Below, piece by piece: positions 8,484-17,495 of a stretch of DNA of 64,000 bases. The notes below the pieces were generated by a model. The model worked only from the letters and a program-made list of their open reading frames with translations. It had not been told where the DNA came from and did not search any database. Location: assembly GCA_965247735.1 (NCBI GenBank), contig CBDFHN010000002.1, forward strand, positions 2,480,001 to 2,544,000. Direction: 5' to 3'. Within the stretch, counting starts at the first letter, position 1; each line of letters opens with the position of its first letter. Made by a program: the position numbers and the translations under genes. Source of the DNA: JAOXRU01 sp965247735. GTDB taxonomy: Bacteria > Bacteroidota > Bacteroidia > Flavobacteriales > Flavobacteriaceae.

Positions 8484-11400
8484 CTACTTCTCTAACCCTC
8501 TTTTCAATACTTCTTGAATCCCTTCTAAGTGCTCGCTAAATTGTATCATCTGAGACAATATCTGTCCCATATCATTTTTATTTCCTAATCCTTTTAGCTT
8601 GTTATTTTTTATAAATGTGGTTTTTATAACATCCCAACGCTCTTGCTCTGTTATGGTCAACACATCCGAAAGTTCTTTATACTTTAAAAGATTGGCTTCA
8701 GCGGCACTTGTTAATGTCTGAGATTCATTATTATAATGCGATTGCAATACGGTTTCTAATTCTTCATCATTCATTACCGTTACTACTTTACTCACCAACT
8801 TATTCATATCCCTATACGAACCTTGTAGCTTAAAAGACGGTTCTGTCCTATCAGCATCTTCCATTGCTGCCGATTTTATATAATTAGCATTTACCAGCAT
8901 TACTCGATCTCGTATGGTAATCACCTTTTTCAACACCGAAATATAATCCTCTACCTCCTGCTTAGCGTAATTACCTTTTAACTCTATTCCTTCTCTTGTT
9001 CCTGATGCTACCATATTGATAAAACCATAAATATCCTCAAAATACTTGCTGCTCAACTGATGCAACACTGGATTGGAAGTCAAAGAATTCTCAATTAAAC
9101 TCAACTTAAATAAATCGGCAGTATCGCCAATAATATCTCCTAAATTATAAATATCAGCACGATTGGCTAACATATCTGGAATCTGAAATTTATCTCCGCT
9201 TTCGGTATATGGATTCCCTGCCATAATAACACAGAACTTCTTAGACTTAAAGTCGTATGTCTTTGGCCTTCCATTATATACTCCTTCAATTTTTCGTGTC
9301 CCATCAGCAAGAGAAATAAATTTCTGCAAAAACTCTGGATTACAATGCTGAATATCATCTAAATACAACATCACATTATTTCCCATTTCAAAAGCTAAAT
9401 TCAGCTTTTTTAACTCTTCTCTAGTAGCTGCATTTTTTGCCGCCATAGGATCAACAGATGTTACTTCGTGCCCAATAGCTGGTCCATTTATTTTCATAAA
9501 CACCAAGCCTAATCTATTGGCCAAATACTCCATTAATGTAGTTTTTCCATACCCGGGAGGGGAGACCAACAACAACATCCCCATACGGTCCGTACGCTTG
9601 GTTTCACCAACACTTCCCAATTGCTTGGATAAATTATCACCAAACAATGGCAAATACACCTGGTCTATTAACTTATTACGAACAAAAGAAGACAATACTC
9701 TTGGCATAAACTCATTAAGACGTAATTCCTCTTTAAGGGTATCCGTAACCTTATGCTTCGCCTCTTTGTATGCTAAATACGCAGGTACTTCTACCTCCAC
9801 AAATAAAGACATCTCTACTATAAACTGATGATAATTAAAACTAAAACTGCTTTCAATTATAGTATTGTGACTGCCATTCAATTTGTTTATCTCTTGAGAA
9901 GGCGATATGTTTTTTACTTCAAAAACCACATGTTCTCTAAATAAAAGCAAGGAAATAATTTCATATAAATACTGTTCTTTTTCTGGTGCATTAACCTCCA
10001 GATAAGAACTTACCCATTGCTTTAATAAGCCAATTTTTGCCCCTAAATTTATTGCTGACTCTAAATGAGTTTCTAATTTTACAAATACTTTATTTTTTTT
10101 AAGTGACTTTACAAAAGCCTCAAATTGTTCTTGTGCTACTGAGCTCACACAAAAAGTATTATCAACACTCAATTCTACAAATAAATATTCAGCAGCCAAG
10201 GCAACTTCATCCTCAGAAAACACCTCTATTCCAAAAAACATATCTTCTAAAACAGGCTTCATCTCTAATAACATTTTGCCAATTAGCTGCTCATAAGCCA
10301 TGCTTTTGGGATACATTTTTAAGACCTCTCCTGAGGCTTTTATATTTGCATTCCATGTTGCCTTATTTCCGTTTTGCAGGTTATTCCAAAAACAGATGGC
10401 CAACGCTCTTATTTTTGCCGAAAAACGCAACAAGCCCAAATCATGATGTTTTTCTATCAAAACCTTTAACACTTGTACTGCATCTACATCATGAACCCCC
10501 TTTACATAACCTTCAGAATACAACTTGCTGCTTTCCTCTTTTACAAGAGCCAATATGCTTTCTTGATTTAGGTTGCGCAACTCTTCCCCATCAAACTTTT
10601 TAAATATTTTATAAGCTAGATAATTAGCACGATAGATTTTATCATTTTCAGAAACCAATTCTTGATCCCAATATTTTTGAGAAGACACTAGGGTTTCATC
10701 TACTATTTTTTGATAAAAATCGGTTCCGGTAAGGTGATAATACAACTCTTCATCTTTATAAACTATGGTTAAATCTAAAGGCTGCTTGTTTACTCCAAAT
10801 TTATGTTTCCCTAACTTTATTATATTCTCCCCATCTTCATATAAATCTTGTCGATCTTTTAACTTCCGAATAGCATCTTCCTTGGCAGATTTTAGTTGAG
10901 TTTCTATCATTTCTGCCTTTCCACCATCATCTAAATCCTGCAATTGAGAAACAATATCTCTAAGCTTACTTATCATTAAATCAGCAGCAAAATACCCATT
11001 AATATCCACTGTTGAATCAAAACTTAAAGCCTTAGTTCCTACTCCTTTTAATATTCTTTTAGCAGCTTTCTCTAGGGCTACTGCTTTTTTGTTTCGCCCT
11101 TCAACAATACTGTTTTTACGAGCTTCAAAAGCATTATATACTTCCTCTCGTTTTTCAATAATCTGCACAATAAAGTCTTCAAAATCGGCAAATCTAGCTT
11201 CTAATTCTTCTAACTGGATTGAGACTTTATTAAGTAACTCTTCCGTTTTTTCAGGAGTATCAGAAATATCCAAATAATTGATAATACTCTGATCTACCAA
11301 TTTTAATTGTGCAGCAAACTCTGCAGTAGCTTCTTTTCCCCCTAATGATTTGATGCTGTTTTTGATCCCTGCCTTCAACTGGTTTATTGTTGCGAAAATC

Positions 11401-13364
11401 AAAGAAATATTGTCAATAATCTTGGTGGATTGTGAGGTGTCTTCAATTTTTAAATTGGATACAATCTCTATCAGCATTTCTAGATCCACAACCACTTGGT
11501 TAACCTCTGTTTCTAGCTTTTTAGCATCAATAACCTTTGTTATATCTGCAAGTTCTTTTTCTTTTGCTATTACTCTTGTTTGATAAGGCACCAAAGCCTT
11601 ATCATCTAATAAAAACTGTACACAACGCTCTGATATCTTATCGTTTTGGGCTGTAATTTGTACTTCTATATCTTCTATAAAAGCAGTATCTACATACCGA
11701 ATCTCGTTTAATCCAATAACTTCTCCTCTTAAGGTACGCAATTGCGATAATACACCCACAAAATCATCAATAGTCCTAAAAGAAGTGCTATTTATTTTTC
11801 CAAAAAGCGCTGTACTCTTGTCTGCAACTTCATTAGTGATATTTGATGCCGTTTTTCTAAGCTGAACTACCTTTTCGAACTCATCTATTGCCGCATTAGC
11901 AGCATTATTAATTTCTTGCAACGGAAGTACTAACTCCTGAGTCTCTGATTCCCGAATCCAATAATAACTATCAATTACATCTAAAGACTGCTTTGCAACA
12001 TCATCATACAAACCATCATAATTATCTTCTTTATTCAATAATGTAATTAGCCCTTGACATTCCGCCATCGCTTTTACAATATCCTTATTTCCGATTTTAT
12101 ATAATAACGAATCTTTATGTTCCGATGGCAATACATCTGCTTTTACAAAAGGGGTTTGCCAAATTTGAATTACATGGTGTTTTGTTTGTTCTTCTTCAGT
12201 TTTAAAATAACACAATTCTCCTCCTTCCAAAAAGGTAAATCCATTGCAAATAATTGGTGTTTTTACCTCTTGAGAGATTACATTATAGGACATTAGAATA
12301 TTGATTCCTTTTTCTGCATGATAAAAAACATAGATATAATCTTCTCCATTAGGAGATACTATTTTTTTCTGAAAATTAAGATTAGAAATACCATGATCAA
12401 AAAGCTTAAATGTACCTGATTGCAGATAATATCCATTTGGATAAATTATACCTTGGTCGTCTGGAAGTAAAATAGCAGCATCACCAATACTTTGTATTTT
12501 TTTTATTTCTTGAATTTTATGATTGTAGACAAAATAACGTGATGTTTCTTGAAATGGTTTGATTTCTAAAACGATTAGATTTCCTAAATCAGCATAACGA
12601 TATTGGCCGTCATCTAAGGTCTGATCTACATGTGTTACCGCTTCACTAAAAACCCCTTTTCCATCGTCTGTATTGTCTTCTATTTTGATAGTTAAATCCC
12701 CACCTACAGTTTCAACAAATACTTTATCAAGAATAGAAATATGAGGATGGGTTCCATATCGATGCATATCTCTACTAACTTCTTTCCAATTAAAATCGTA
12801 CTGATTTGGATAACGAAATTCATTTTCGCTTCTATTATCAACATATTTTAAACCATCGTCTGTAATCAACCATTTGAAGGTCTTAATATCGGTAACACTA
12901 TCACTTAATTGAAAAACCAAGTGCAAATAATTACCAATTACAGCAAACTTTGAGAATATAGTATTCCTATAATACTTATATAGATTTGTAAAATCAGAAA
13001 TAAAGATCTCGTCTTGAAACAGGGCTAAAGATTGTGTTGTAAAATGATCTCCATCATATTTACATACTTCAAACACATCGGATAACAGTATCTCTGTTCG
13101 CAATCCAAAATGCACATTATAGCCAAAAATACAGAGGTTATTAATAGTTATAATATCTCTTGCGATACAACTACTTTTGGTATTGATTCTATTATTGGCA
13201 ATTAACTTAGTTTCTACGCTTCCAAAAACAGTTGCTCTCGCCAAATTTAGCTTCCCTAGTCGATCTTGCAACTCTACTTTTTGTTTCTGCAAGCGCCCTT
13301 GGATAATCTCATAAGTACCTCCATCGAGCTGAACAACATTCTTCGACATTTCTTTATCCTGCAT
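8484..13364 (-). CDS. Giant AAA+ ATPase ('DNA repair ATPase' type) of the PspA-flotillin cluster
   Basis: A 1626-residue protein. The first ~450 residues are beta-rich, without a signal peptide. Residues ~450-850 are long charged helices, probably coiled coil (e.g. EELEARFADFEDFIVQIIEK). The AAA+ module lies at ~1260-1420: Walker A PPGYGKTT, Walker B LYLDDIQ (~1333), sensor-1 VIMAGNPYTES, and an arginine-containing MLANRAD segment. A helical domain follows. Databases often call this type 'DNA repair ATPase', but I see no repair domain. It is the distal gene of a minus-strand cluster with YbjN-like, PspA, NfeD-like and flotillin genes, suggesting remodelling of a membrane-associated assembly. 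It is separated from the flotillin gene by a repeat-plus-GIY-YIG insertion. Confidence 0.85.
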   Translation of the reverse strand: MQDKEMSKNVVQLDGGTYEIIQGRLQKQKVELQDRLGKLNLARATVFGSVETKLIANNRINTKSSCIARDIITINNLCIFGYNVHFGLRTEILLSDVFEVCKYDGDHFTTQSLALFQDEIFISDFTNLYKYYRNTIFSKFAVIGNYLHLVFQLSDSVTDIKTFKWLITDDGLKYVDNRSENEFRYPNQYDFNWKEVSRDMHRYGTHPHISILDKVFVETVGGDLTIKIEDNTDDGKGVFSEAVTHVDQTLDDGQYRYADLGNLIVLEIKPFQETSRYFVYNHKIQEIKKIQSIGDAAILLPDDQGIIYPNGYYLQSGTFKLFDHGISNLNFQKKIVSPNGEDYIYVFYHAEKGINILMSYNVISQEVKTPIICNGFTFLEGGELCYFKTEEEQTKHHVIQIWQTPFVKADVLPSEHKDSLLYKIGNKDIVKAMAECQGLITLLNKEDNYDGLYDDVAKQSLDVIDSYYWIRESETQELVLPLQEINNAANAAIDEFEKVVQLRKTASNITNEVADKSTALFGKINSTSFRTIDDFVGVLSQLRTLRGEVIGLNEIRYVDTAFIEDIEVQITAQNDKISERCVQFLLDDKALVPYQTRVIAKEKELADITKVIDAKKLETEVNQVVVDLEMLIEIVSNLKIEDTSQSTKIIDNISLIFATINQLKAGIKNSIKSLGGKEATAEFAAQLKLVDQSIINYLDISDTPEKTEELLNKVSIQLEELEARFADFEDFIVQIIEKREEVYNAFEARKNSIVEGRNKKAVALEKAAKRILKGVGTKALSFDSTVDINGYFAADLMISKLRDIVSQLQDLDDGGKAEMIETQLKSAKEDAIRKLKDRQDLYEDGENIIKLGKHKFGVNKQPLDLTIVYKDEELYYHLTGTDFYQKIVDETLVSSQKYWDQELVSENDKIYRANYLAYKIFKKFDGEELRNLNQESILALVKEESSKLYSEGYVKGVHDVDAVQVLKVLIEKHHDLGLLRFSAKIRALAICFWNNLQNGNKATWNANIKASGEVLKMYPKSMAYEQLIGKMLLEMKPVLEDMFFGIEVFSEDEVALAAEYLFVELSVDNTFCVSSVAQEQFEAFVKSLKKNKVFVKLETHLESAINLGAKIGLLKQWVSSYLEVNAPEKEQYLYEIISLLLFREHVVFEVKNISPSQEINKLNGSHNTIIESSFSFNYHQFIVEMSLFVEVEVPAYLAYKEAKHKVTDTLKEELRLNEFMPRVLSSFVRNKLIDQVYLPLFGDNLSKQLGSVGETKRTDRMGMLLLVSPPGYGKTTLMEYLANRLGLVFMKINGPAIGHEVTSVDPMAAKNAATREELKKLNLAFEMGNNVMLYLDDIQHCNPEFLQKFISLADGTRKIEGVYNGRPKTYDFKSKKFCVIMAGNPYTESGDKFQIPDMLANRADIYNLGDIIGDTADLFKLSLIENSLTSNPVLHQLSSKYFEDIYGFINMVASGTREGIELKGNYAKQEVEDYISVLKKVITIRDRVMLVNANYIKSAAMEDADRTEPSFKLQGSYRDMNKLVSKVVTVMNDEELETVLQSHYNNESQTLTSAAEANLLKYKELSDVLTITEQERWDVIKTTFIKNNKLKGLGNKNDMGQILSQMIQFSEHLEGIQEVLKRGLEK

Positions 13365-13390
13365 TTATCTTTATTGTTTTTTAAAAACTT

Positions 13391-13444
13391 GTTCTCGATA
13401 CTATTTCACTTCCGTTTCTCTTTGGCAAAATCACTCGAACTGAC
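13391..13444 (-). repeat. Family-2 interspersed repeat, copy 1
   Basis: Plus-strand text runs GTTCTCGATACTATTTCACT ... TTTGGCAAAATCACTCGAAC-TGAC. It is a near match to the copies at 13554-13605 and 13910-13963 and in the same orientation. It lies in the 248-base stretch between the ATPase start and the GIY-YIG stop, which holds only repeats. Confidence 0.85.
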
Positions 13445-13482
13445 ATTCAATTCCTCATCAACTATACACACTACAACTCAAC

Positions 13483-13535
13483 TGTCACATCGAGTGAATT
13501 TGAATAATGCAATGGAGCAAATTTGTATCGAGATG
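13483..13535 (+). repeat. Family-2 related repeat in the opposite orientation
   Basis: TGTCACATCGAGTGAATTTG ... CAAATTTGTATCGAGATG. Its ends are imperfect inverted repeats of each other. They resemble the reverse complement of the neighbouring copies, which on the minus strand read GTCAGTTCGAGTGATTTT ... ATAGTATCGAGAAC. It therefore looks like a diverged unit pointing the other way. Confidence 0.65.
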
Positions 13536-13553
13536 TTTCACTTACCCAATCCT

Positions 13554-13605
13554 GTTCTCGATACTATTTCACCTTCGCTACTCTTTGGCAAAATCACGAA
13601 CTGAC
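13554..13605 (-). repeat. Family-2 interspersed repeat, copy 2 (abuts GIY-YIG stop)
   Basis: GTTCTCGATACTATTTCACC ... TTTGGCAAAATCACGAACTGAC. It ends 7 bases before the stop codon of the GIY-YIG gene and is a direct repeat of copies 1 and 3. Confidence 0.85.
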
Positions 13606-13612
13606 AAGACAG

Positions 13613-13903
13613 TTACTTAAAATTCTTCTTCGCTAAATTTACTAAACTTTCATAATCGCCATTTATCAAAGCAATTTTCTTCGCTCTTGACCACTTTTTT
13701 ATCTGCTTTTCTTTCTCAATAGCTACCTCAACATTTGTAAACTCGCAATAAAAAACTAACTCAACCGGTCTTCGCCTAAATGTATAGCTCTCCTTATGTT
13801 TTCCTTTTTGATGTTCAACCATCCTCATTTCCATTCGAGAAGTAACACCTGTATAAAAAGTATTATCTGAGCATCTTAATATGTATACATAATAAATTTT
13901 CAT
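13613..13903 (-). CDS. GIY-YIG endonuclease domain protein
   Basis: A 96-residue single-domain GIY-YIG nuclease of the small COG2827/UPF0213 type. It begins with the paired motif: YYVYILRC then FYTGVT, followed by the catalytic Arg in MRMVEH, and the conserved Glu in IEKEKQIKKW. No other domain is present. The reading frame fills almost exactly the space between two direct copies of a ~54-bp repeat: its start is 6 bases from one and its stop 7 bases from the other. It interrupts an otherwise coherent PspA/flotillin/AAA+ cluster, so it looks like part of a repeat-associated insertion rather than a cluster member. Confidence 0.93.
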   Translation of the reverse strand: MKIYYVYILRCSDNTFYTGVTSRMEMRMVEHQKGKHKESYTFRRRPVELVFYCEFTNVEVAIEKEKQIKKWSRAKKIALINGDYESLVNLAKKNFK

Positions 13904-13909
13904 TTCATT

Positions 13910-13963
13910 GTTCTCGATACTATTTCACCTACGCTTCTCTTCGGTAAAATCACTCGAACTGAC
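13910..13963 (-). repeat. Family-2 interspersed repeat, copy 3 (abuts GIY-YIG start)
   Basis: GTTCTCGATACTATTTCACC ... TTCGGTAAAATCACTCGAAC-TGAC, 6 bases upstream of the GIY-YIG start codon and 6 bases after the flotillin stop. It is a direct repeat of copies 1 and 2. Confidence 0.85.
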
Positions 13964-13969
13964 ATTTAA

Positions 13970-16039
13970 CTAACTAATCTTCTTATCTCCCATCCCTAAT
14001 CCATTAGCAAGGTTTAGGAGATTTGTAAATAAGTTGTTTTCGTCTGCACTTGTTGTTTTCTGCTTCAAATCCATTAAAATATTGGCAATGCTTAAGTTTT
14101 TGATATCTTCAGATGATACACCATACTTATCAGCAAACTCCTTTACTTTTCCAAGCAAGTTTCCTTTTACATCTTCACTTCCCAAAATAGCATCTTTTAC
14201 CTCTTGAACAGTATCTGAATGCTTCACCAATCTATCATATCCTTTGGCTTTAGTAATCTGCCCAATTATCTGATCGAAGAACATTGTTTCTCCACCAACA
14301 ATATCAATATTAGAAGCCCTAAGCGCTTCTCCAATTACCTGTGCCTGTGCATCTGCGATATCTTTTTGGATATTGATTTCTGCTAAATCTACTTGTAATT
14401 CTTTTTCTAATCGCAATTTAAATTCTTCATGTTCTTTTCCAACACCATTTAGCTTCTTCATTGCTTCAGCCTTTTCTTCTATTCCTGCTGCATCTGCCAG
14501 CGCTTTTTCTTTAATCACTTCTGCTTCTGCTATTCCTTCTTTCTTAAGCGCTGCTGCTCTTGCTTCTATTCCTGCCGCCTCAGCTTTTGCTTTCTTCTCT
14601 ATAATTAAAGCCTCAACTATACCTTCTCTTTCTACAGCATCCGCTTTTGCATGCATTACTTGCGCTTCTGACATTCCCACAGTTGCCTCTTCTTTTGCCT
14701 GAGCTTCTGCTAATATTTTTCTAGCTTCTGCTTCTTTTTCACTTGCTTGCTTTTTAGCTAAAGCTTCTATATTAATTTCCTCGGCTTGTTGTTTTGCAGC
14801 TTCTTTTTGTGCTTCTGCTGATTTAATTACTCTAACCAACGCTTGCTCTGCTTCACCTTCTGCTACTGTAATTTTCACCTGCTTATCACGATCTGCAGTT
14901 TTAAAAGCCTCAATATCTTTCATACTCTCTCGCTCTTCTACCACACCTTTCTCTAACATTACACGATCGCGAATAACATCTTGAATATTTTTCTTTTCTA
15001 CTTCTACAACCTTTTCTTTCTCTATTTGTGCTAGTGTTACAATTCGTTCTCTTTCGGTAGCCTCCAACATTCTGTCTTTTTCAACTCTTTCGGTTTCTAC
15101 AACATCGGTACGTTCTTTATTTTTTGATGCTACAATAACCTGACGTTGCTTATTTTCTTCAGCTACTTGCAATTTTTCCTCTGTTGCTATTCTTGCCGTT
15201 TCAGATTTAAGACGCTCTTCTTCTCCCACTTTTAGTATTTCTGCCTCTTCCCTAGACATAATATTAGCAATCTCCCTCTTCTGCTGCTCTTCTTTTTCCG
15301 CTAACTGCTTGTCCAATTCTAATATAGCTTCTCTTGCCTCAACATCCTGCTTACGGATTATTTTTTCTTCGTCTCTTTTAATTAAATTTGACTTTACATT
15401 CTGAGCTGCAGTTAATTCTGTAATCTTCTTTATCCCTTCTGCATCCAATATATTATCGGCCTTTAAAAACGATACTGGTGTCTGCTCTAAATAATCAATA
15501 GCACAATCTTCTAACGTATAACCATTAAGATCTGTACCTATAATATCTACAATCTCGTCTCTAAACTCGCGCCTAGCCTCATACAATTCTATAAATTGGA
15601 ATTTTTTCCCAACAGTCTTTAATGCTTCCGAAAATTTGGCTTCAAACAACTCCTCTAATGTAGTATGGTGTGATGCTCTTTCGCAACCAATAGTTTGAGC
15701 TACTTTTTTAATAAATTCCACTTCATTATTAACACGAACAAAAAAGGCAACCTTAATATCTGCTCTCATGTTATCCTTACACACCAAACCATCATTACCT
15801 AGCCGTTCTATCTGAATTTTCTTTACAGAAATATCCATAATCTCTACCCGATGAAATACTGGAACCACATACATTCCTCTATCTGTTGCCACTTTTGTAC
15901 CCTTAAAACCGGTACGCACCAAAGCTTGACCTTGAGGTACCTTTTTATAGAACATTGCAACTATTGCAAAGTATAAAATGATTAAGAAAAGGAGCAATCC
16001 AATACCCATTCCTACTATTTGAAGTAAACTATCTGCCAT
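13970..16039 (-). CDS. Flotillin-like SPFH/band-7 protein
   Basis: A 689-residue membrane-scaffold protein. An N-terminal hydrophobic anchor (~10-30) precedes the SPFH domain (~35-210: GQALVRTGFKGTKV ... GMYVVPVFHRVEIMDIS ... VNNEVEFIKKV ... LNGYTLEDCAIDYLEQTPV). A very long Ala/Glu/Lys-rich coiled coil (~215-560) follows, with AEGEAEQA-type repeats as in flotillins, then a compact C-terminal domain. Flotillins oligomerise on the inner membrane. The gene starts 15 bases after the NfeD/OB-like gene. NfeD-family proteins are known flotillin partners, so the pair probably works together. Confidence 0.93.
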   Translation of the reverse strand: MADSLLQIVGMGIGLLLFLIILYFAIVAMFYKKVPQGQALVRTGFKGTKVATDRGMYVVPVFHRVEIMDISVKKIQIERLGNDGLVCKDNMRADIKVAFFVRVNNEVEFIKKVAQTIGCERASHHTTLEELFEAKFSEALKTVGKKFQFIELYEARREFRDEIVDIIGTDLNGYTLEDCAIDYLEQTPVSFLKADNILDAEGIKKITELTAAQNVKSNLIKRDEEKIIRKQDVEAREAILELDKQLAEKEEQQKREIANIMSREEAEILKVGEEERLKSETARIATEEKLQVAEENKQRQVIVASKNKERTDVVETERVEKDRMLEATERERIVTLAQIEKEKVVEVEKKNIQDVIRDRVMLEKGVVEERESMKDIEAFKTADRDKQVKITVAEGEAEQALVRVIKSAEAQKEAAKQQAEEINIEALAKKQASEKEAEARKILAEAQAKEEATVGMSEAQVMHAKADAVEREGIVEALIIEKKAKAEAAGIEARAAALKKEGIAEAEVIKEKALADAAGIEEKAEAMKKLNGVGKEHEEFKLRLEKELQVDLAEINIQKDIADAQAQVIGEALRASNIDIVGGETMFFDQIIGQITKAKGYDRLVKHSDTVQEVKDAILGSEDVKGNLLGKVKEFADKYGVSSEDIKNLSIANILMDLKQKTTSADENNLFTNLLNLANGLGMGDKKIS

Positions 16040-16054
16040 ATTATTTGTGTTTAT

Positions 16055-16771
16055 TTATTTGTGTTTTTGTGCGTAATAAAACGCCTTATCACTACTCTGT
16101 TTTATAATTAGTATTTCATCTTTATACGCTATTTGCTCTCCATCATAAGACTTAATGTATATTGACAGATTATTTCCTTCAGCAACCACTTCTGCCGACC
16201 CCATTTTTTCCTTACTGATAGTAGACAACGAAAGCCCTCTTCTGCCCACAATATCTATTGGCTCATCTCCATCTTGATTCAAATTTTTAAAGAAACTTTT
16301 AAATGGAGTAGTAAATATTTTGGTAATAATTAGAGACGGTATAATACCAACCAACATTAATACAAAACCAAAACTATTGTTATAACTTAAAGTCAATACT
16401 GTACTTACTGTGGTACATATCCACCAGATAAAAATCCAACTTGTAAACGTAAACATAAAAGGCAATCCTACAAAATTGAAGTAAATAAGTATTACTTGCC
16501 ACCATTTTAATGGCTTTTTCCTATACTCTCCAACTACGTCTTCTTTATTAATTTCTGCATTGGCTATATCATGAAAATCAACATTGCCACCCTCAATACC
16601 CATATCTACATCTGCATCGATATCTACATCAATGTCCACATCAACATCAAAATCTAAGTCAAAATCAATTCCTGAAAACATGGTAACAATCCAGTACAGG
16701 ATTAGGATAATCACCAATAGTGTTAAGGTAATATTTACTGTTGAAAAAATTATGTCTATAATGGAATCCAA
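16055..16771 (-). CDS. NfeD/YqiJ-like membrane protein with OB-like C-terminus and Asp-rich tract
   Basis: A 238-residue protein. Residues ~10-32 form one membrane span (NITLTLLVIILILYWIVTMF). Residues ~36-60 are an alternating tract of Asp and Ile/Val/Leu (DFDLDFDVDVDIDVDIDADVD). Two or three more spans follow (~93-155). The C-terminal ~75 residues are beta-rich (DIVGRRGLSLSTI ... GSAEVVAEGNNLSIYIKS), as in the OB fold of NfeD/YqiJ proteins that pair with flotillins. It lies between PspA (3-base gap) and flotillin (15-base gap). The subfamily assignment rests on context and fold shape. Confidence 0.75.
   Translation of the reverse strand: MDSIIDIIFSTVNITLTLLVIILILYWIVTMFSGIDFDLDFDVDVDIDVDIDADVDMGIEGGNVDFHDIANAEINKEDVVGEYRKKPLKWWQVILIYFNFVGLPFMFTFTSWIFIWWICTTVSTVLTLSYNNSFGFVLMLVGIIPSLIITKIFTTPFKSFFKNLNQDGDEPIDIVGRRGLSLSTISKEKMGSAEVVAEGNNLSIYIKSYDGEQIAYKDEILIIKQSSDKAFYYAQKHK
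16605..16675 (-). repeat. In-frame hexanucleotide-periodic tract coding (Asp-aliphatic)n
   Basis: On the coding strand GAT alternates with an aliphatic codon, giving a 6-base period over about 70 bases. It encodes the Asp-rich stretch of the NfeD-like protein. Confidence 0.7.
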
Positions 16772-16774
16772 TTC

Positions 16775-17491
16775 TTATTCTTTTTTATCTTGATTAAACC
16801 CTAATTGTTCTTTTAATTTTGCCAACTCATCTTCGGCAGTTGTATCGGTAATATCGACAGCATTGTCTATTTCTTGATCTATACTTTTAGACGCATCGGC
16901 AATATCACCATAAGCCTCAGCCAAAGCTTCTTCCTGACTTACCTTGTCCTTCATTCTTTCTAGCATGGCAACAGTACTTGAACTATCAATTTCTGCCATT
17001 TGCTTATTCAAGTCCTTGGTTGCTTTAGACACTTTTACTCTTGCCTTAAGTGTTTTTAATTCACTTTCCCATTTGCTAATATTCTTTTTTACCTCTGCAA
17101 TATTTTTGTCCAATTTGGCAATAGAATCCTCAAACTTAGTTTCATTTTCTTTTGCCAGTACCACATGTTTTTGATTTTCTTCCTTTTTAATCAATGCTTC
17201 TTTGGCCAAACGATCTGCTTCTGGGCTATCCAGAGCTCCACTATGTCCTTTTTTTAATATCAACATTGCTTTTTGTTGATAATCTTCAGCTTTTGCAGAA
17301 AATTCTTCTACCTCATTTTTTGCCCGTATTGCAAGTGCCTTTACCTGAGCTAAAGATTCTAAGCTTTTATTTAAATCGCCTTTCATATCTCTAATGCCTT
17401 GTTCGGTCATCTTAATTGGGTCTTCCATACCATCTACAGTTGCATGCGCCTCTGCTTGTCCTATTTTAAACAATCTTTTGAAAAAATTCAT
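16775..17491 (-). CDS. pspA: PspA/IM30 (ESCRT-III-like) family protein
   Basis: A 238-residue, almost entirely helical protein with the family opening FFKRLFKIGQAEAHATVDGMEDPIKMTEQGIRDM and a long coiled coil (~40-190). PspA/IM30 proteins bind and remodel stressed inner membranes. The extended acidic C-terminus (VDITDTTAEDELAKLKEQLG) is typical of the longer members. It lies in a tight minus-strand operon: 4 bases after the YbjN-like gene and 3 bases before the NfeD-like gene. No pspF or pspBC genes are near, so this is not the enterobacterial phage-shock layout. Confidence 0.93.
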   Translation of the reverse strand: MNFFKRLFKIGQAEAHATVDGMEDPIKMTEQGIRDMKGDLNKSLESLAQVKALAIRAKNEVEEFSAKAEDYQQKAMLILKKGHSGALDSPEADRLAKEALIKKEENQKHVVLAKENETKFEDSIAKLDKNIAEVKKNISKWESELKTLKARVKVSKATKDLNKQMAEIDSSSTVAMLERMKDKVSQEEALAEAYGDIADASKSIDQEIDNAVDITDTTAEDELAKLKEQLGFNQDKKE

Positions 17492-17495
17492 CCTA

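Noticed and set aside
10103..10603. A 166-codon plus-strand frame opposite the AAA+ ATPase gene
   Set aside because: It lies wholly inside the minus-strand ATPase coding region, its product is a His/Pro/Leu-rich sequence with no domain, and the minus-strand frame carries clear AAA+ motifs.
8484..13364. DNA repair function for the giant ATPase
   Set aside because: Only a AAA+ module, coiled coils and a beta-rich N-terminus are visible; the neighbours are membrane-stress proteins and no nuclease, helicase or SMC hinge is seen.
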